From: Solwaraspora sp. WMMD791
GTDB lineage: Bacteria; Actinomycetota; Actinomycetes; Mycobacteriales; Micromonosporaceae
Length of the DNA stretch: 64,000 bases
Reading direction: 5' to 3'
NCBI RefSeq assembly: GCF_029581195.1
Contig: NZ_CP120737.1
Location: forward strand, 2,108,001-2,172,000
Part shown: positions 22,999-32,629 of the stretch, piece by piece
Layout: the number at the start of each line of letters is the position of its first letter
Numbering within the stretch: position 1 is the first letter of the stretch
Position numbers and translations under genes: made by a program
The notes under the pieces: model-generated
Databases searched by the model: none
The model's input: the letters and a program-made list of their open reading frames with translations, nothing else
Told to the model about the DNA's origin: nothing

Positions 22999-23610
22999 GT
23001 GAACCACCCACGACCCAAGGCGCGAATCTCCCGCGCCCTCGGCATCCCGCTGACCCGCAAGTGCACCAAGTACTTCGAGCGCCGCCCGTACCCGCCCGGC
23101 GTACACGGCCGCGCCCGACGCAAGCCCTCGGACTACCAGGTCCGGCTGCTGGAGAAGCAGCGGCTGCGCCACCAGTACAACGTCAGCGAGACCCAGCTGC
23201 GCCGCGCCTTCGACGACGCCGTACGGGGTGCCGGCAAGACCGGCGACACGTTGGTCAGCCTGCTGGAACGCCGCCTCGACGCGGTGGTGCACCGGGCCGG
23301 GCTGGCCCGCACCGTCTACCAGGCCCGCCAACTGGTCGCGCACGGCCACTTCAGCGTCGACGGGGTCAAGGTGGACCGGCCGTCCTACCGGCTGCGCCCC
23401 GGCCAGGTGGTCGAAGTCCGCGAGCGCAGCCGCACCAAGCCGCCGTTCCAGCTGGCCGCCGCCGGCGCACACACCGGCGACGGGCCGACCGCGCCGTACC
23501 TGTCGGTCAGCCTGAGCGAGCTGACCGCGACGCTGCTGCGCGAACCGGCCCGAAGCGAAGTGCCGATCATCTGCGACGAGCAGCTCGTGGTCGAGTTCTA
23601 CTCCCGCTGA
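22999..23610 (+). CDS. rpsD: 30S ribosomal protein S4, Cys-poor paralogue type
   Basis: A 203-residue S4 protein that binds 16S rRNA early in small-subunit assembly. The S4 RNA-binding domain is clear (LLERRLDAVVHRAGLARTVYQARQLVAHGHFSVDGVKV) and the C-terminus is the usual VEFYSR type. The N-terminus resembles the Streptomyces stand-alone S4 and lacks the zinc-binding Cys cluster; only one Cys is left there. GTG start with GGAG 8 nt upstream. Stand-alone location outside the ribosomal operons and the iron boxes in front suggest a conditional paralogue rather than the main copy. Confidence 0.92.
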   Translation: MNHPRPKARISRALGIPLTRKCTKYFERRPYPPGVHGRARRKPSDYQVRLLEKQRLRHQYNVSETQLRRAFDDAVRGAGKTGDTLVSLLERRLDAVVHRAGLARTVYQARQLVAHGHFSVDGVKVDRPSYRLRPGQVVEVRERSRTKPPFQLAAAGAHTGDGPTAPYLSVSLSELTATLLREPARSEVPIICDEQLVVEFYSR

Positions 23611-23650
23611 GCCCGGAGCGGCCCGACGCGACGCCGCCCGCCCGTCAGGC

Positions 23651-23682
23651 CCGGTCGGTGCCGCGACGCGGGCACCGACCGG
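23651..23682. terminator. Perfect 12-bp bidirectional hairpin
   Basis: Arms 23651-23662 and 23671-23682 pair perfectly over 12 bp with an 8-nt loop, between the convergent rpsD and ABC exporter genes. Confidence 0.8.
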
Positions 23683-23691
23683 AACGGGTGG

Positions 23692-25554
23692 TCAGCGGGT
23701 CTGCTCCAACCAGGACGCGAACAGCCGTGCGTAGACCGAATCGGGGTCGGCGAGCAACTGCTCGTGCGGACCCCGCTGCACCACCCGCCCCCGGTCGACG
23801 ACGATCACCTCGTCGGCGGCCTGCGCGGTGGACAGCCGGTGGGCGATCGTCAACGTGGTCCGCCCCCGGGTCACCGCGTCCAACGTACGCTGCAGCCGGA
23901 CCTCAGTCGCAGGGTCGACGGCGCTGGTCGCCTCGTCGAGCACCAGCAGATCGGGGTCGGCGACGTAGGCCCGGACCAACGCCACCAGCTGACGCTCCCC
24001 GACGCTCAACGCCTCGCCCCGCTCGCCGACCGGCGTGTCCAGCCCAGCCGGCAGCCCGGCCACCCAGTCCGACAGACCCAGCTCGCCGAAGGCGGCGGCG
24101 AGCCGCTGGTCGGTCAGCTCCGGCCGGGCGAACCGGACGTTCTGCGCCACCGTCGCGTCGAACAGGAACCCGTCCTGCGGCACCATCACCACCCGGGACC
24201 GCAACGACTCGAACCGGACCTGGTCCAACGGCACCCCGGAGAGCAGCACCCGACCGGTGGCCGGATCCATCAACCGGGTGAGCAGCTTCGCGAAGGTCGT
24301 CTTGCCACTTCCGGTCTCCCCGACCACCGCCACCCGCGTCTTCGCCGGAATCTCCAGGCGCACGTCGGCCAGCACCGTCGGACCACCGGGGTACGCGAAG
24401 CTGACATCGTCGAACCGCACGTCCAGCGCGCCCCGGGGCAGATCCACCCCCTCGTGACCGGGGTCGGCCACGTCGGGCGCGATGTCGAGCACGTCGAGCA
24501 CCCGACGCCAGCCGGCGATGGCGTTCTGCGCCTCGTTGAGCACCTCGGTGGCGATCTGGACCGGCTGGATGAACAGCGTCACCAGGAACAGGAACGCGGT
24601 CAGCTGGCCGACGGTCAGGTCACCGTCGACGCCCATCCGTACCCCGACCACCACCACCCCGGCCAGGGCCAGCCCGGCGGCGATCTCCCCGACGGAGAAG
24701 CCGATCACGCTGGTCCGCAGCGCCCGCTGCTGGGCCCGCCGCTGGCCCTCGATCGCCTCGTCGAGGCGACGCGCGGTGCGGCCGGACACCCCGTACGCGC
24801 GGATCACGGCCGCGCCGACGACGCTCTCGGCGACCGCCGCCAGCAGGGCCCCGGTCCGTTGGCGGACCACGCCGTACGCGGCGGCGAGCCGTCGTTGGAA
24901 CGCCCGGATGATCAGCAACGCCGGGATGAAGGCCGCCAGGACCACCAGGGTGAGCTGCCACGAGTACACGGCCATCACGGTCGCGGTGACCACCACCTGC
25001 CCACCACTGATCAGCAGGATCACCCCGCCCCACTGCAGGAACTGGGTGATCTGGTCGACGTCGCTGGTGACCCGGCTGACCAGCGAACCGCGCCGTTCCG
25101 ACTGCTGGTGCAGCATCGACAGGTCGTGCACATGGCGGAACGCCCTGGTCCGCACCGCGGCGAGCGCGGTCTCGCTGACGGTGAACAGCCGCCGCATCAT
25201 GAAGTACCCGGCGACGGTCGTCCCGGCCAGCACCGTGGCGGTCAACGCCACGATCAGCCCGACCACGCCGAGGTCCGGGCCGCCCGGGGCGCGCAGGCCG
25301 TTGTCGATGGCCTGCTGTACGGCGACCGGGATGGCGGCCCGGCCGACCATCGACGCCAGGGCCAGGGCGAGGGTCCCGGCCAGTCCGGTACGCAGCTCCG
25401 GCGACAGGGCCAGCCCGCGCCGCAGGGTCCGCCAGGTCGACTCGGCCGGTGGCTCCCCGGCACCGCCGGGTGCCGGAGCCGTACCGCCGGCGCCGGGCGT
25501 CCCCGCTGGCTGCGGGCGTCGCCGGCCGCTCTGGTCCATCGTGGGGGCACTCAC
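23692..25554 (-). CDS. Heterodimeric ABC exporter, catalytically competent subunit
   Basis: Type I ABC exporter half (620 residues): six-helix membrane domain (about 55-340) then the nucleotide-binding domain. Walker A GETGSGKTT, Walker B VLDEATSAVD with the catalytic Glu, and H-loop TIAHR are canonical, while the signature is degenerate (LSVGE in place of LSGGQ). Its partner upstream shows the opposite pattern, so together they make one full and one degenerate ATP site. GTG start overlapping the partner stop by 4 bp. Substrate unknown. Confidence 0.92.
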   Translation of the reverse strand: MSAPTMDQSGRRRPQPAGTPGAGGTAPAPGGAGEPPAESTWRTLRRGLALSPELRTGLAGTLALALASMVGRAAIPVAVQQAIDNGLRAPGGPDLGVVGLIVALTATVLAGTTVAGYFMMRRLFTVSETALAAVRTRAFRHVHDLSMLHQQSERRGSLVSRVTSDVDQITQFLQWGGVILLISGGQVVVTATVMAVYSWQLTLVVLAAFIPALLIIRAFQRRLAAAYGVVRQRTGALLAAVAESVVGAAVIRAYGVSGRTARRLDEAIEGQRRAQQRALRTSVIGFSVGEIAAGLALAGVVVVGVRMGVDGDLTVGQLTAFLFLVTLFIQPVQIATEVLNEAQNAIAGWRRVLDVLDIAPDVADPGHEGVDLPRGALDVRFDDVSFAYPGGPTVLADVRLEIPAKTRVAVVGETGSGKTTFAKLLTRLMDPATGRVLLSGVPLDQVRFESLRSRVVMVPQDGFLFDATVAQNVRFARPELTDQRLAAAFGELGLSDWVAGLPAGLDTPVGERGEALSVGERQLVALVRAYVADPDLLVLDEATSAVDPATEVRLQRTLDAVTRGRTTLTIAHRLSTAQAADEVIVVDRGRVVQRGPHEQLLADPDSVYARLFASWLEQTR

Positions 25555-27467
25555 CGGTTCACCTCCACCGGGCGTGACACGCCGTCGACCGGCCCGGTCG
25601 GGTCGACGCCGCCGGCCCGGTCCCGTTCCCGTTGCGCCTCGGCCTGCTCGTACGCGGTGACCAGGTCGGCGTAGCCGGGGCAGCGGGCGAGCAGTTGCTG
25701 GTGCGTACCGGTGTCGACGACCCGCCCCTGGTCGAGGAAGACGACCTCGTCGGCGAGGGCAATGGTGGCGCGGCGGTAGGCGACCACCAGGATCGAGGTG
25801 GCGATCTCCGAGGTCCGCAGCGCGGCCAGGATCGCCGCCTCCACCCGGGGGTCGACGGCGCTGGTCGCGTCGTCGAGCACCAGCAGCCGGGGTCGGCCGG
25901 CCAGGGCCCGGGCCAGGGTGAGGCGCTGGCGCTGCCCGCCGGACAGCGTGGTGCCCCGTTCCCCGACCATCGTGTCGAGCCCGTCGGGCAGCGCCGCGAT
26001 GAACCCGTCCGCCTCGGCCAGCCGCAGCGCCGCCCACACCGACTCGTCGGTCACCCCGTCGCGGTCCAGTGCGACGTTGGCCCGGACCGTGTCGTCGAAG
26101 ACGAAGGGCACCTGGGCGACCAGGGAGATCGTCCGGGCCAGCGATTCCGCTGTCAGTTCCCGCAGGTCGACGCCGTCGACGGTCACCGTACCGGCGGTCG
26201 GGTCGACCAGCCGGGCGGCGAGCGCCGCGATGGTCGACTTACCGGAGCCGGTCGGCCCGACCAGGGCGACCGTGCGCCCGGCCGGCACCGTGAACGACAC
26301 GTCGTGCAGAACCTGCGGCGCGGGCCCGGACGCCGCGTCGTCGGTGCCGCGCGCCGTGGTGTCCGGTGTGTCCGGGGAGTCCGGCCCGTAGCTGAAGCGG
26401 ACCCGGTCCAGGACCAGGCTCGCCGCGTCGGTCGCGGCCGCCGGCAGCCCGTCGGTGCCGTACGGCATCTGCCCGCTCGCGGTCAGCACCCGGTGCACGC
26501 GGTCCCAGCCGGCGACGCTGCGCGGCAGTTCGGCGAGCACCCAGCCGATGGCCCGGACCGGGAACGCCAGCACGGTGAACAGGAACGCGACGCTCACCAG
26601 GTCGGCGACGCTGATCGCACCCTGCCGCAGCCGGTATGTGCCGACCAGGAGCACCGCCAGGGTGCCGAGACTGGGCAGCGTCTCCAGCAACGGGTCGAAC
26701 ATGCCCCGGAGCCGACCGACGGCGATCAGCGCGTCGCGCAGCTCGGCGGCCCGGGCGGCGAAGCGGACCGTCTCCTGGCCTTCCCGGCCCATCGTCTTGA
26801 CCACCAACGCGCCGTCGAAGCTCTCGTGCGCGATCGCGCTGACCTCGGCCCGCAGCTGCTGGGCGCGGACCTGCCGGGGGGCCATCCGGCGGGAGTAGAC
26901 GACGTTGAGGGTGAACAGCGCGGGGAACACCGCCAGCCCGACCAGGGCCAGGACCCAGTCGGTGACGAACAGGGCGCCGATCGCGGCCACCAGCATCACC
27001 ACCGTGCCGACGGCGAACGGCAGCGGCGCCACCGGGAACCAGGTCGCCTCGACATCGGAGTTCGCGTTCGACAGCAGGGTGCCGGTCGGATGCCGCTGAT
27101 GCCACGCCATCGGCAGTTCGAGGTAGCGGCGGGTGACCCGACGCCGGTACGACGCCTGCAGGCGGTACTGCATGAACCCGGCACCGAGCCGACGGCCGAA
27201 GATCCCGCCCACCTTGACGACGCTCACCGCCAGCAGGGCGGCCGCACCGGCGGCGAGCAGACCGGTCTCGGCCTGCCCGGACTCGATCGAGGGCACGACC
27301 ACCTCACCGACGATCGCCCCGACGACGTACGCGCTGGCGATGGTGAGCAGCCCGAACACGACGCTGCCGCCGACCCCGACGGTGAACAGCCCCGGCTGCT
27401 CCCGGATGCCCTGGCCGAGCACCCACAGCCCACGCAGCAGCACGTCACGGCTTGTCCTATTGGCCAC
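25551..27467 (-). CDS. Heterodimeric ABC exporter, degenerate-site subunit
   Basis: First half-transporter of the pair (638 residues). Membrane domain about residues 20-320; nucleotide-binding domain with Walker A GPTGSGKST and a perfect signature LSGGQRQRL, but Walker B reads VLDDATSAVD (Asp for the catalytic Glu) and the H-loop His is replaced by Tyr (VVAYRRA). This is the asymmetry known from TM287/288-type exporters. GTG start with GGGGGAA close upstream. An inverted repeat GGTAAG / CTTACC lies upstream and may be an operator. Confidence 0.92.
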   Translation of the reverse strand: MANRTSRDVLLRGLWVLGQGIREQPGLFTVGVGGSVVFGLLTIASAYVVGAIVGEVVVPSIESGQAETGLLAAGAAALLAVSVVKVGGIFGRRLGAGFMQYRLQASYRRRVTRRYLELPMAWHQRHPTGTLLSNANSDVEATWFPVAPLPFAVGTVVMLVAAIGALFVTDWVLALVGLAVFPALFTLNVVYSRRMAPRQVRAQQLRAEVSAIAHESFDGALVVKTMGREGQETVRFAARAAELRDALIAVGRLRGMFDPLLETLPSLGTLAVLLVGTYRLRQGAISVADLVSVAFLFTVLAFPVRAIGWVLAELPRSVAGWDRVHRVLTASGQMPYGTDGLPAAATDAASLVLDRVRFSYGPDSPDTPDTTARGTDDAASGPAPQVLHDVSFTVPAGRTVALVGPTGSGKSTIAALAARLVDPTAGTVTVDGVDLRELTAESLARTISLVAQVPFVFDDTVRANVALDRDGVTDESVWAALRLAEADGFIAALPDGLDTMVGERGTTLSGGQRQRLTLARALAGRPRLLVLDDATSAVDPRVEAAILAALRTSEIATSILVVAYRRATIALADEVVFLDQGRVVDTGTHQQLLARCPGYADLVTAYEQAEAQRERDRAGGVDPTGPVDGVSRPVEVNR

Positions 27468-27633
27468 ACTTCCCCCGCAGGTAAGTTCCGAACATCAAAT
27501 CTTGTCCTTACCAACCGACGACGCCAGCCGACGGCGACGACTGTGGCGACCGCCACACCGACGGCGACGGCGGGACAGGACGGATCGCCCGGCTCCCCCG
27601 CCACCGGCTCACGCCTGCACCTAGGATCGGTTC

Positions 27634-28263
27634 ATGGCGCGGTTCGCACAGATGGAACGTCAAGCCCTTGCCGACCTGTTCCTCACCATCGGTCCGGATG
27701 CACCGACGGTCAACGAGGGCTGGACCACCCGCGACCTCGCGGCGCACCTGGTGGTGCGGGAGCGCCGGCCCGACGCCGGGCCCGGGATCTGGCTGCCGGT
27801 GCTGCGCGGATACAGCGAACGGGTCCGCACCGAGTACGCCCGCCGGCCATTCCCGGAGCTGGTCGCGCTGGTCCGGCAACCACCGGTGTGGAGCCCGCTG
27901 AGCAACCCGCTCACCGACGAACTCGCCAACCTCATGGAGTTCTTCATCCACCACGAGGACGTCCGCCGCGCCGTACCCGACTGGGCCCCCCGGGAACTCC
28001 CGCCCGGCGAGCAGGCGGCGCTGTGGAAGCGGGTCGCCGCGTTGAGCCGGCTGCACCTGCGCCGGTTCACCGGGGCGGTCCGGGTCGTCGCCGACGGCTA
28101 CGGCGAGGTGAGCACCGGCGGCGGTGGCGAGCCGGTACTGATCAGCGCCCCGCCCGGTGAGCTCGTGCTGTTCCTGACCGGTCGGCAACGGGTCGCCCGG
28201 GTGCAGATCGACTGCCCCGCGGTGCTCGAAGAACGATTGCGTAACGCCGGGTTCGGCTTCTGA
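27634..28263 (+). CDS. TIGR03085-type mycothiol-dependent isomerase-like protein
   Basis: A 209-residue member of the DinB-like/mycothiol maleylpyruvate isomerase superfamily (TIGR03085 type). The N-terminal four-helix bundle shows the metal-binding His pattern: GWTTRDLAAHLVVRERRPDA near residue 30-50 and FFIHHEDVRRAVPDW near 110. These proteins are thought to be metal-dependent and to use mycothiol, the actinobacterial thiol; the substrate here is unknown. TAGGAT at 27622-27627 lies 6 nt before the ATG with no ribosome site, so translation is probably leaderless. It diverges from the ABC exporter. Confidence 0.85.
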   Translation: MARFAQMERQALADLFLTIGPDAPTVNEGWTTRDLAAHLVVRERRPDAGPGIWLPVLRGYSERVRTEYARRPFPELVALVRQPPVWSPLSNPLTDELANLMEFFIHHEDVRRAVPDWAPRELPPGEQAALWKRVAALSRLHLRRFTGAVRVVADGYGEVSTGGGGEPVLISAPPGELVLFLTGRQRVARVQIDCPAVLEERLRNAGFGF

Positions 28264-28350
28264 GGGCGGCACTCGCCGCCACGGGCGCGGACCGCGATGA
28301 TGATCACACCGGTGCGCCACCCCTCCCCCCGGCGCCCGCCCGGAGGTCAC

Positions 28351-29295
28351 ATGCCCGCGTTCGCGCCGACATCGGTGGTGGCACCGCCGTTCCGTCCCCG
28401 GACGAACCCGCATCTGCCGACCCTCGCCGAGCAGTCGATCCAGTGGGCCGAACGGTTCGCGCTGACCGCCAACGCCTCCACCGCGGCCCGGCTGCGTCGG
28501 GCCAACGCGGCCGAGTTGGCGGCCCGCGCCGCGCCCAGCGCCGAACTCGCCCACGCCCAACTGCTCAGCGATCTGATCACCTGGCTGTTCGCACTGGACG
28601 ACGTCTGTGACGAAGACGGTGGCGGTGCCGACCCGTGCCGGGTCTCGCCCCTGATCAGTCCACTGATGCAGGTGCTGGAGCGGTACGGCGTACCGGCTGC
28701 CGGTCCGGTGGCGGACCAGGAGCCGCTGTCGGCGGCGCTGGCCGACCTGTGTCACCGGGTCCGCCGGCTGCGCCGGCCCGGAGCCCTGTTGCGCTTCACC
28801 GCTTCGCTGCACCACTACCTCTTCGCGCTGCTCTGGGAGGCCAGCAACCGCCAGCAGGGTCGGGTGCCGGCGGTGGCCGAGTACATCCAGATGCGCCGGC
28901 ACACCGGCGCCGTACTGCCCAGTTTCGCGCTCACCGACCTCGCGGAAAACGGACTGCCGCATTCCCGTCACCGGGTTGACCCACGGCTAGCGGAATTGAA
29001 CACTGTCGCGGCGGATCTGGTCTGCTGGTGCAACGACCTGTTCTCCTACGCCAAGGAACACCACCAGGATCCGCACAACCTGGCCGTCGTCATCGCGCAC
29101 GAGACCGGCCAGAGCGCGGCGGCGGGGCTGGCCGAGGCCAGCAGCCGGTTCACCGACAGCCTGGCGCTCTACCTGCGGTTGGAGGCGGAGGTGCTGGTCG
29201 ACGCGCCGCCTGCGGTGGAGCGCCTCGTCGCCGCCCGGCGGCACTGGATCCGGGGCACCTACGACTGGTCGGTCAACTCCCAGCGCTACCGGTGA
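28351..29295 (+). CDS. Class I terpene synthase
   Basis: A 314-residue class I terpene cyclase that should ionise a prenyl diphosphate (probably farnesyl or geranyl type) and cyclise it. Metal motifs are complete: aspartate-rich DDVCDE at about 83 and the NSE triad NDLFSYAKE at about 228; the diphosphate-sensing Arg region MRRHTG lies near 181 and the terminal RY pair is present. I use the ATG at 28351 because CGGAGGT lies just upstream; an ATG at 28297 has no ribosome site. No P450, prenyltransferase or methyltransferase neighbours it, so the product is unknown and may be unmodified. Confidence 0.93.
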   Translation: MPAFAPTSVVAPPFRPRTNPHLPTLAEQSIQWAERFALTANASTAARLRRANAAELAARAAPSAELAHAQLLSDLITWLFALDDVCDEDGGGADPCRVSPLISPLMQVLERYGVPAAGPVADQEPLSAALADLCHRVRRLRRPGALLRFTASLHHYLFALLWEASNRQQGRVPAVAEYIQMRRHTGAVLPSFALTDLAENGLPHSRHRVDPRLAELNTVAADLVCWCNDLFSYAKEHHQDPHNLAVVIAHETGQSAAAGLAEASSRFTDSLALYLRLEAEVLVDAPPAVERLVAARRHWIRGTYDWSVNSQRYR

Positions 29296-29329
29296 GGGCT
29301 CCGGCCGGCGACGCGCCGGGAGGCGGGCG

Positions 29330-29836
29330 TCAGTCGTCCAGTTCCCAGCTGACCTGCGGACGACCGGCGACACAGATCACGGTCACCTCGTACTCGCCAG
29401 CCGCGCCGACGAAGCTCACCTCGGCGTCGTCGTCGGGACCACGGTCCACATCGCTCGCGGTGTAACCCTGCGCGGGCGCCCAGGAGACCAGGCGGGCCAA
29501 CGCGCCGTCGCAGGCGGCGACCACGGTGCCGCCGGGGGTCGCCGCGACCTGCCGCACAGCGGTGTCGGTCGGCGACGGCGACGGCGGGTCAGGGCTGGTC
29601 GCCGGCGACGCCGGTGCCGACGTCGGTGACGGCGCTGGCGGCACCATGGCCGTGGCCGAGGGCGACACCGAGGCGGCCGCGAGCTGGCGGGCGATCTCCT
29701 GCTGGTCGAGCACCTCACCGGCCGGGCCACCGGTCAGCCCTTCACCGACCACCCGCAGCGCGGCCAGTCCGATCATGGTCGCCGCGCCGACGGCTAGGCA
29801 CCAGCCGGCGACGGTGAGCAGCACACGACGGGTCAC
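29330..29836 (-). CDS. Membrane-anchored secreted protein of unknown function
   Basis: A protein of about 168 residues from the GTG at 29836: short basic start (TRRVLLTVAG), one hydrophobic segment (CLAVGAATMIGLAALRVV), a Ser/Pro/Thr-rich linker, and a small C-terminal globular part (VVAACDGALARLVSWAPAQGY ... YEVTVICVAGRPQVSWELDD) with two Cys that could form a disulfide outside. A longer frame to 29911 would cross the response-regulator control sites and is less likely. It diverges from the two-component system, sharing its promoter region, so it may sense or respond to the same signal. Confidence 0.7.
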   Translation of the reverse strand: MTRRVLLTVAGWCLAVGAATMIGLAALRVVGEGLTGGPAGEVLDQQEIARQLAAASVSPSATAMVPPAPSPTSAPASPATSPDPPSPSPTDTAVRQVAATPGGTVVAACDGALARLVSWAPAQGYTASDVDRGPDDDAEVSFVGAAGEYEVTVICVAGRPQVSWELDD

Positions 29837-29860
29837 CCTGGTGACTATGCCCGCCGGTGG

Positions 29861-29899
29861 GTTAACGGCAGCGCCGGGGGACCCTAAAGAACCGTTAAC
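29861..29899. promoter_or_regulatory. Response-regulator control region
   Basis: An inverted repeat GTTAACGG / CCGTTAAC (29861-29868, 29892-29899) frames the divergent promoter. On the minus strand 29884-29898 reads TTAACGGTTCTTTAG, a TTAAC-N5-YTTAG motif that recurs before the PepSY gene at 31933. The 11-bp half-site period fits tandem OmpR-type regulator binding. Confidence 0.6.
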
Positions 29900-29940
29900 G
29901 GGTGCCGTCACCAGCGACGGCGCCAGGTAGCGTGCCTGTC

Positions 29941-30626
<686 letters not shown>

Positions 30627-30630
<4 letters not shown>

Positions 30631-31913
30631 GACGCCGGCTCACCCTGCTGGTCGCCGCCACCACGACCCTGGTGCTGGTGGCCTTCCTGGTGCCGCTGGC
30701 GCTGCTGCTGCGCACCGTGGCGCAGGACCGGGCGATCATCGCCGCCACCGCCGACGTGCAGTCGATCGTCTCGCTGGTCGGCACCGCCGACGTCGCCACC
30801 CTGCGGCTGACCGTCGAGCAGCTGGCCGCCACCGCCGACCGGCCGGTCACCGTCTACCTGCCCGACGGCACGGTCCTCGGTGACCAGGTCGCGGCGACGC
30901 CGGCGGTCCGGCTGGCCGGCACCGGCCGCAGCCTCACCGCCGCCGACGCCCAGGGCCGGGAGATCCTGGTCGCGGTGCAGGGCCGCCCCGACGGTACGGC
31001 GGTGATCCGTACCTTCGTCTCCGCCGCCGAGCTGGACCGGGGGGTCGGCCGGGCCTGGACGGTGTTGGCCGGGCTCGGCCTGGGTCTGATCCTGGTCGGG
31101 GTCCTCGTCGCCGACCGGCTGGCCCGCCGGCTGGTCGCGCCGATCACCGAGCTGTCGGCGGTGTCGCACCGGTTGGCCGGCGCCGAACTGTCGGCCCGGG
31201 CGCAGCCCGGTGGCCCGCCGGAGGTGCGGGAGGTGGCCGGGGCGTTGAACCACCTGGCCGGGCGGATCCAGGAACTGCTGCGTGACGAACGTGAACGCAT
31301 CGCCGATTTGTCACACCGGCTCCGCACGCCGCTGACCGCGCTGCGGCTGGAGGCCGAGTCGCTGCCCGACCCGGCGGAGGCGGCCCGGGTCACCGCCGCG
31401 GTGGACTCCCTCGAACGGGCCGTCACCGGTCTGATCCAGCAGGCCCGCCGGCGCAGCGCCGCTCCGACCGGGCCGGGCGGGCAGCCTGCGGTCGCCGACG
31501 CCGCCGTGGTGGTCCGCGACCGGGTCGAGTTCTGGTCGGTGCTGGCCGAGGACACCGGGCGTACCGTCCGACTCGAGCTGGCCGCCGGCCCGCTGCCGGT
31601 CGCCGTCGACGCGGAGGAGCTGGCTGCCGCGGTGGACGCCCTGCTGGGCAACGTCTTCGCGCACACCCCGGACGGCACCGGGTTCGCGGTCGCCCTGGCC
31701 GCGACCGCCGAGGACGTGGCACTCACCGTCGCCGACACCGGCCCCGGCCTGCCCGACGGGCTGGCCCGGCGCGGGGTGTCCCAGGCCGGTTCGACCGGGC
31801 TGGGCCTGGACATCGCCGCCCGGGTGGCCCGGGCCAGCGGTGGCCGGCTGACGGTGGTGGACGGATCGCCGGGCGCGGTGGTGACGCTGCGGCTCGGCCG
31901 GCCACGGACCTGA
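30627..31913 (+). CDS. Sensor histidine kinase
   Basis: A 428-residue membrane kinase paired with the regulator upstream. TM1 at residues 5-28, an extracytoplasmic sensor of about 115 residues, TM2 at 147-170, a HAMP linker, the phospho-accepting His near 229 in LSHRLRTPLTALRLEAESL, and an ATPase domain with LLGNVFAHTPDGTG, VADTGPGLP and GSTGLGLDIAARVARASGG. GTG start overlapping the regulator stop by 4 bp. Signal unknown; the PepSY-domain protein downstream is a likely modulator or target. Confidence 0.94.
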
Positions 31914-31932
31914 CCGGCGCGGACCCACGGTC

Positions 31933-31947
31933 TTAACCCGCCCTTAG
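31933..31947 (+). promoter_or_regulatory. Likely response-regulator site before the PepSY gene
   Basis: TTAACCCGCCCTTAG fits TTAAC-N5-YTTAG, the same motif as at 29884-29898. It lies about 70 bp before the PepSY-domain gene, in the gap after the kinase gene, and suggests that this gene is part of the system's regulon. Confidence 0.6.
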
Positions 31948-32018
31948 CGCTCGCACAGCGCGCCGCTATCCGGCGGTGGACGAACCTTGCTGTCAACGAC
32001 GACAACAGGAGGTGCGAG

Positions 32019-32528
32019 ATGGCTCGCAGGTCAGTGATCGTAATGGCCGGAGTGGGTGCGGTGGCCGCGTTGGCGGTGGCCGGTACGGCGGTCGGCTCGG
32101 CCGCCCAGAACGTGACCGGTACGGCCAAGGCGGTCAGCGCCACCAGTGGCACCGGTCCGGCCACGGCATCGCAGCCGGCCACCACCGGCACCCCGACCGC
32201 CCCGGCGACCGGGTCCGGTGACGCCGGTGCCACCGACGTGGTCGGGGTCGAGCAGGCGAAGCGGATCGCGCTGGCGCACGTCGGCGAGGGTCGGGTCACC
32301 GAGATCGAGCGGGACCAGGAGCACGGCCGGCCGGTCTGGGAGGTCGAGGTCAGGGCCGAGCGCGTCGAGTGGGACCTGGACATCGACCGGGAGACCGGGG
32401 GGATCCTCGACGTCGACCGGGACGACGACGATGACGATGACGGCCGGGACGACGACGGCCACGACGACGACCGGCGTGACCGGGACGACGACCACGACGA
32501 CGACCGGGACGACCGACGCGACGACTGA
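32019..32528 (+). CDS. Secreted PepSY-domain protein with acidic Asp/His/Arg tail
   Basis: A 169-residue exported protein. Signal peptide about residues 1-28 (RRSVIVMAGVGAVAALAVAGTAVGSAAQ), a Thr/Ala/Pro linker, a PepSY domain at 73-130 (GVEQAKRIALAHVGEGRVTEIE ... VWEVEVRAERVEWDLDIDRETGGIL), and a tail of almost pure Asp, Arg and His. AGGAGG 7 nt before the ATG. PepSY domains often inhibit or modulate proteases or act with two-component systems; the charged tail could bind divalent cations. It follows the kinase gene and carries the shared regulator motif. Confidence 0.88.
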   Translation: MARRSVIVMAGVGAVAALAVAGTAVGSAAQNVTGTAKAVSATSGTGPATASQPATTGTPTAPATGSGDAGATDVVGVEQAKRIALAHVGEGRVTEIERDQEHGRPVWEVEVRAERVEWDLDIDRETGGILDVDRDDDDDDDGRDDDGHDDDRRDRDDDHDDDRDDRRDD

Positions 32529-32551
32529 CCGGTCGTCACGCCGGACAGGGT

Positions 32552-32586
32552 GCGGCCCCCGGGCGCTGGGGGTTCCCGGGGGCCGC
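32552..32586. terminator. Perfect 12-bp bidirectional hairpin
   Basis: Arms 32552-32563 and 32575-32586 pair perfectly over 12 bp around an 11-nt loop, between the convergent PepSY and subtilase genes. Confidence 0.8.
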
Positions 32587-32629
32587 GCGCACTGCTCAGT
32601 TCGTCGGGTTGGTCGAGCTGGTCACCAGC

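Noticed and set aside
25551-26037. A longer start for the second ABC exporter subunit reaching into the first gene
   Set aside because: The extra frame is an Arg/Gly/Pro-rich read-through of the upstream gene; the GTG at 25554 overlaps its stop by 4 bp, as in other coupled pairs here.
28297-29295. A terpene biosynthetic gene cluster
   Set aside because: Only the synthase itself is supported. Neighbours are a mycothiol-type protein, a small membrane protein and a two-component system, none clearly linked to terpene tailoring.
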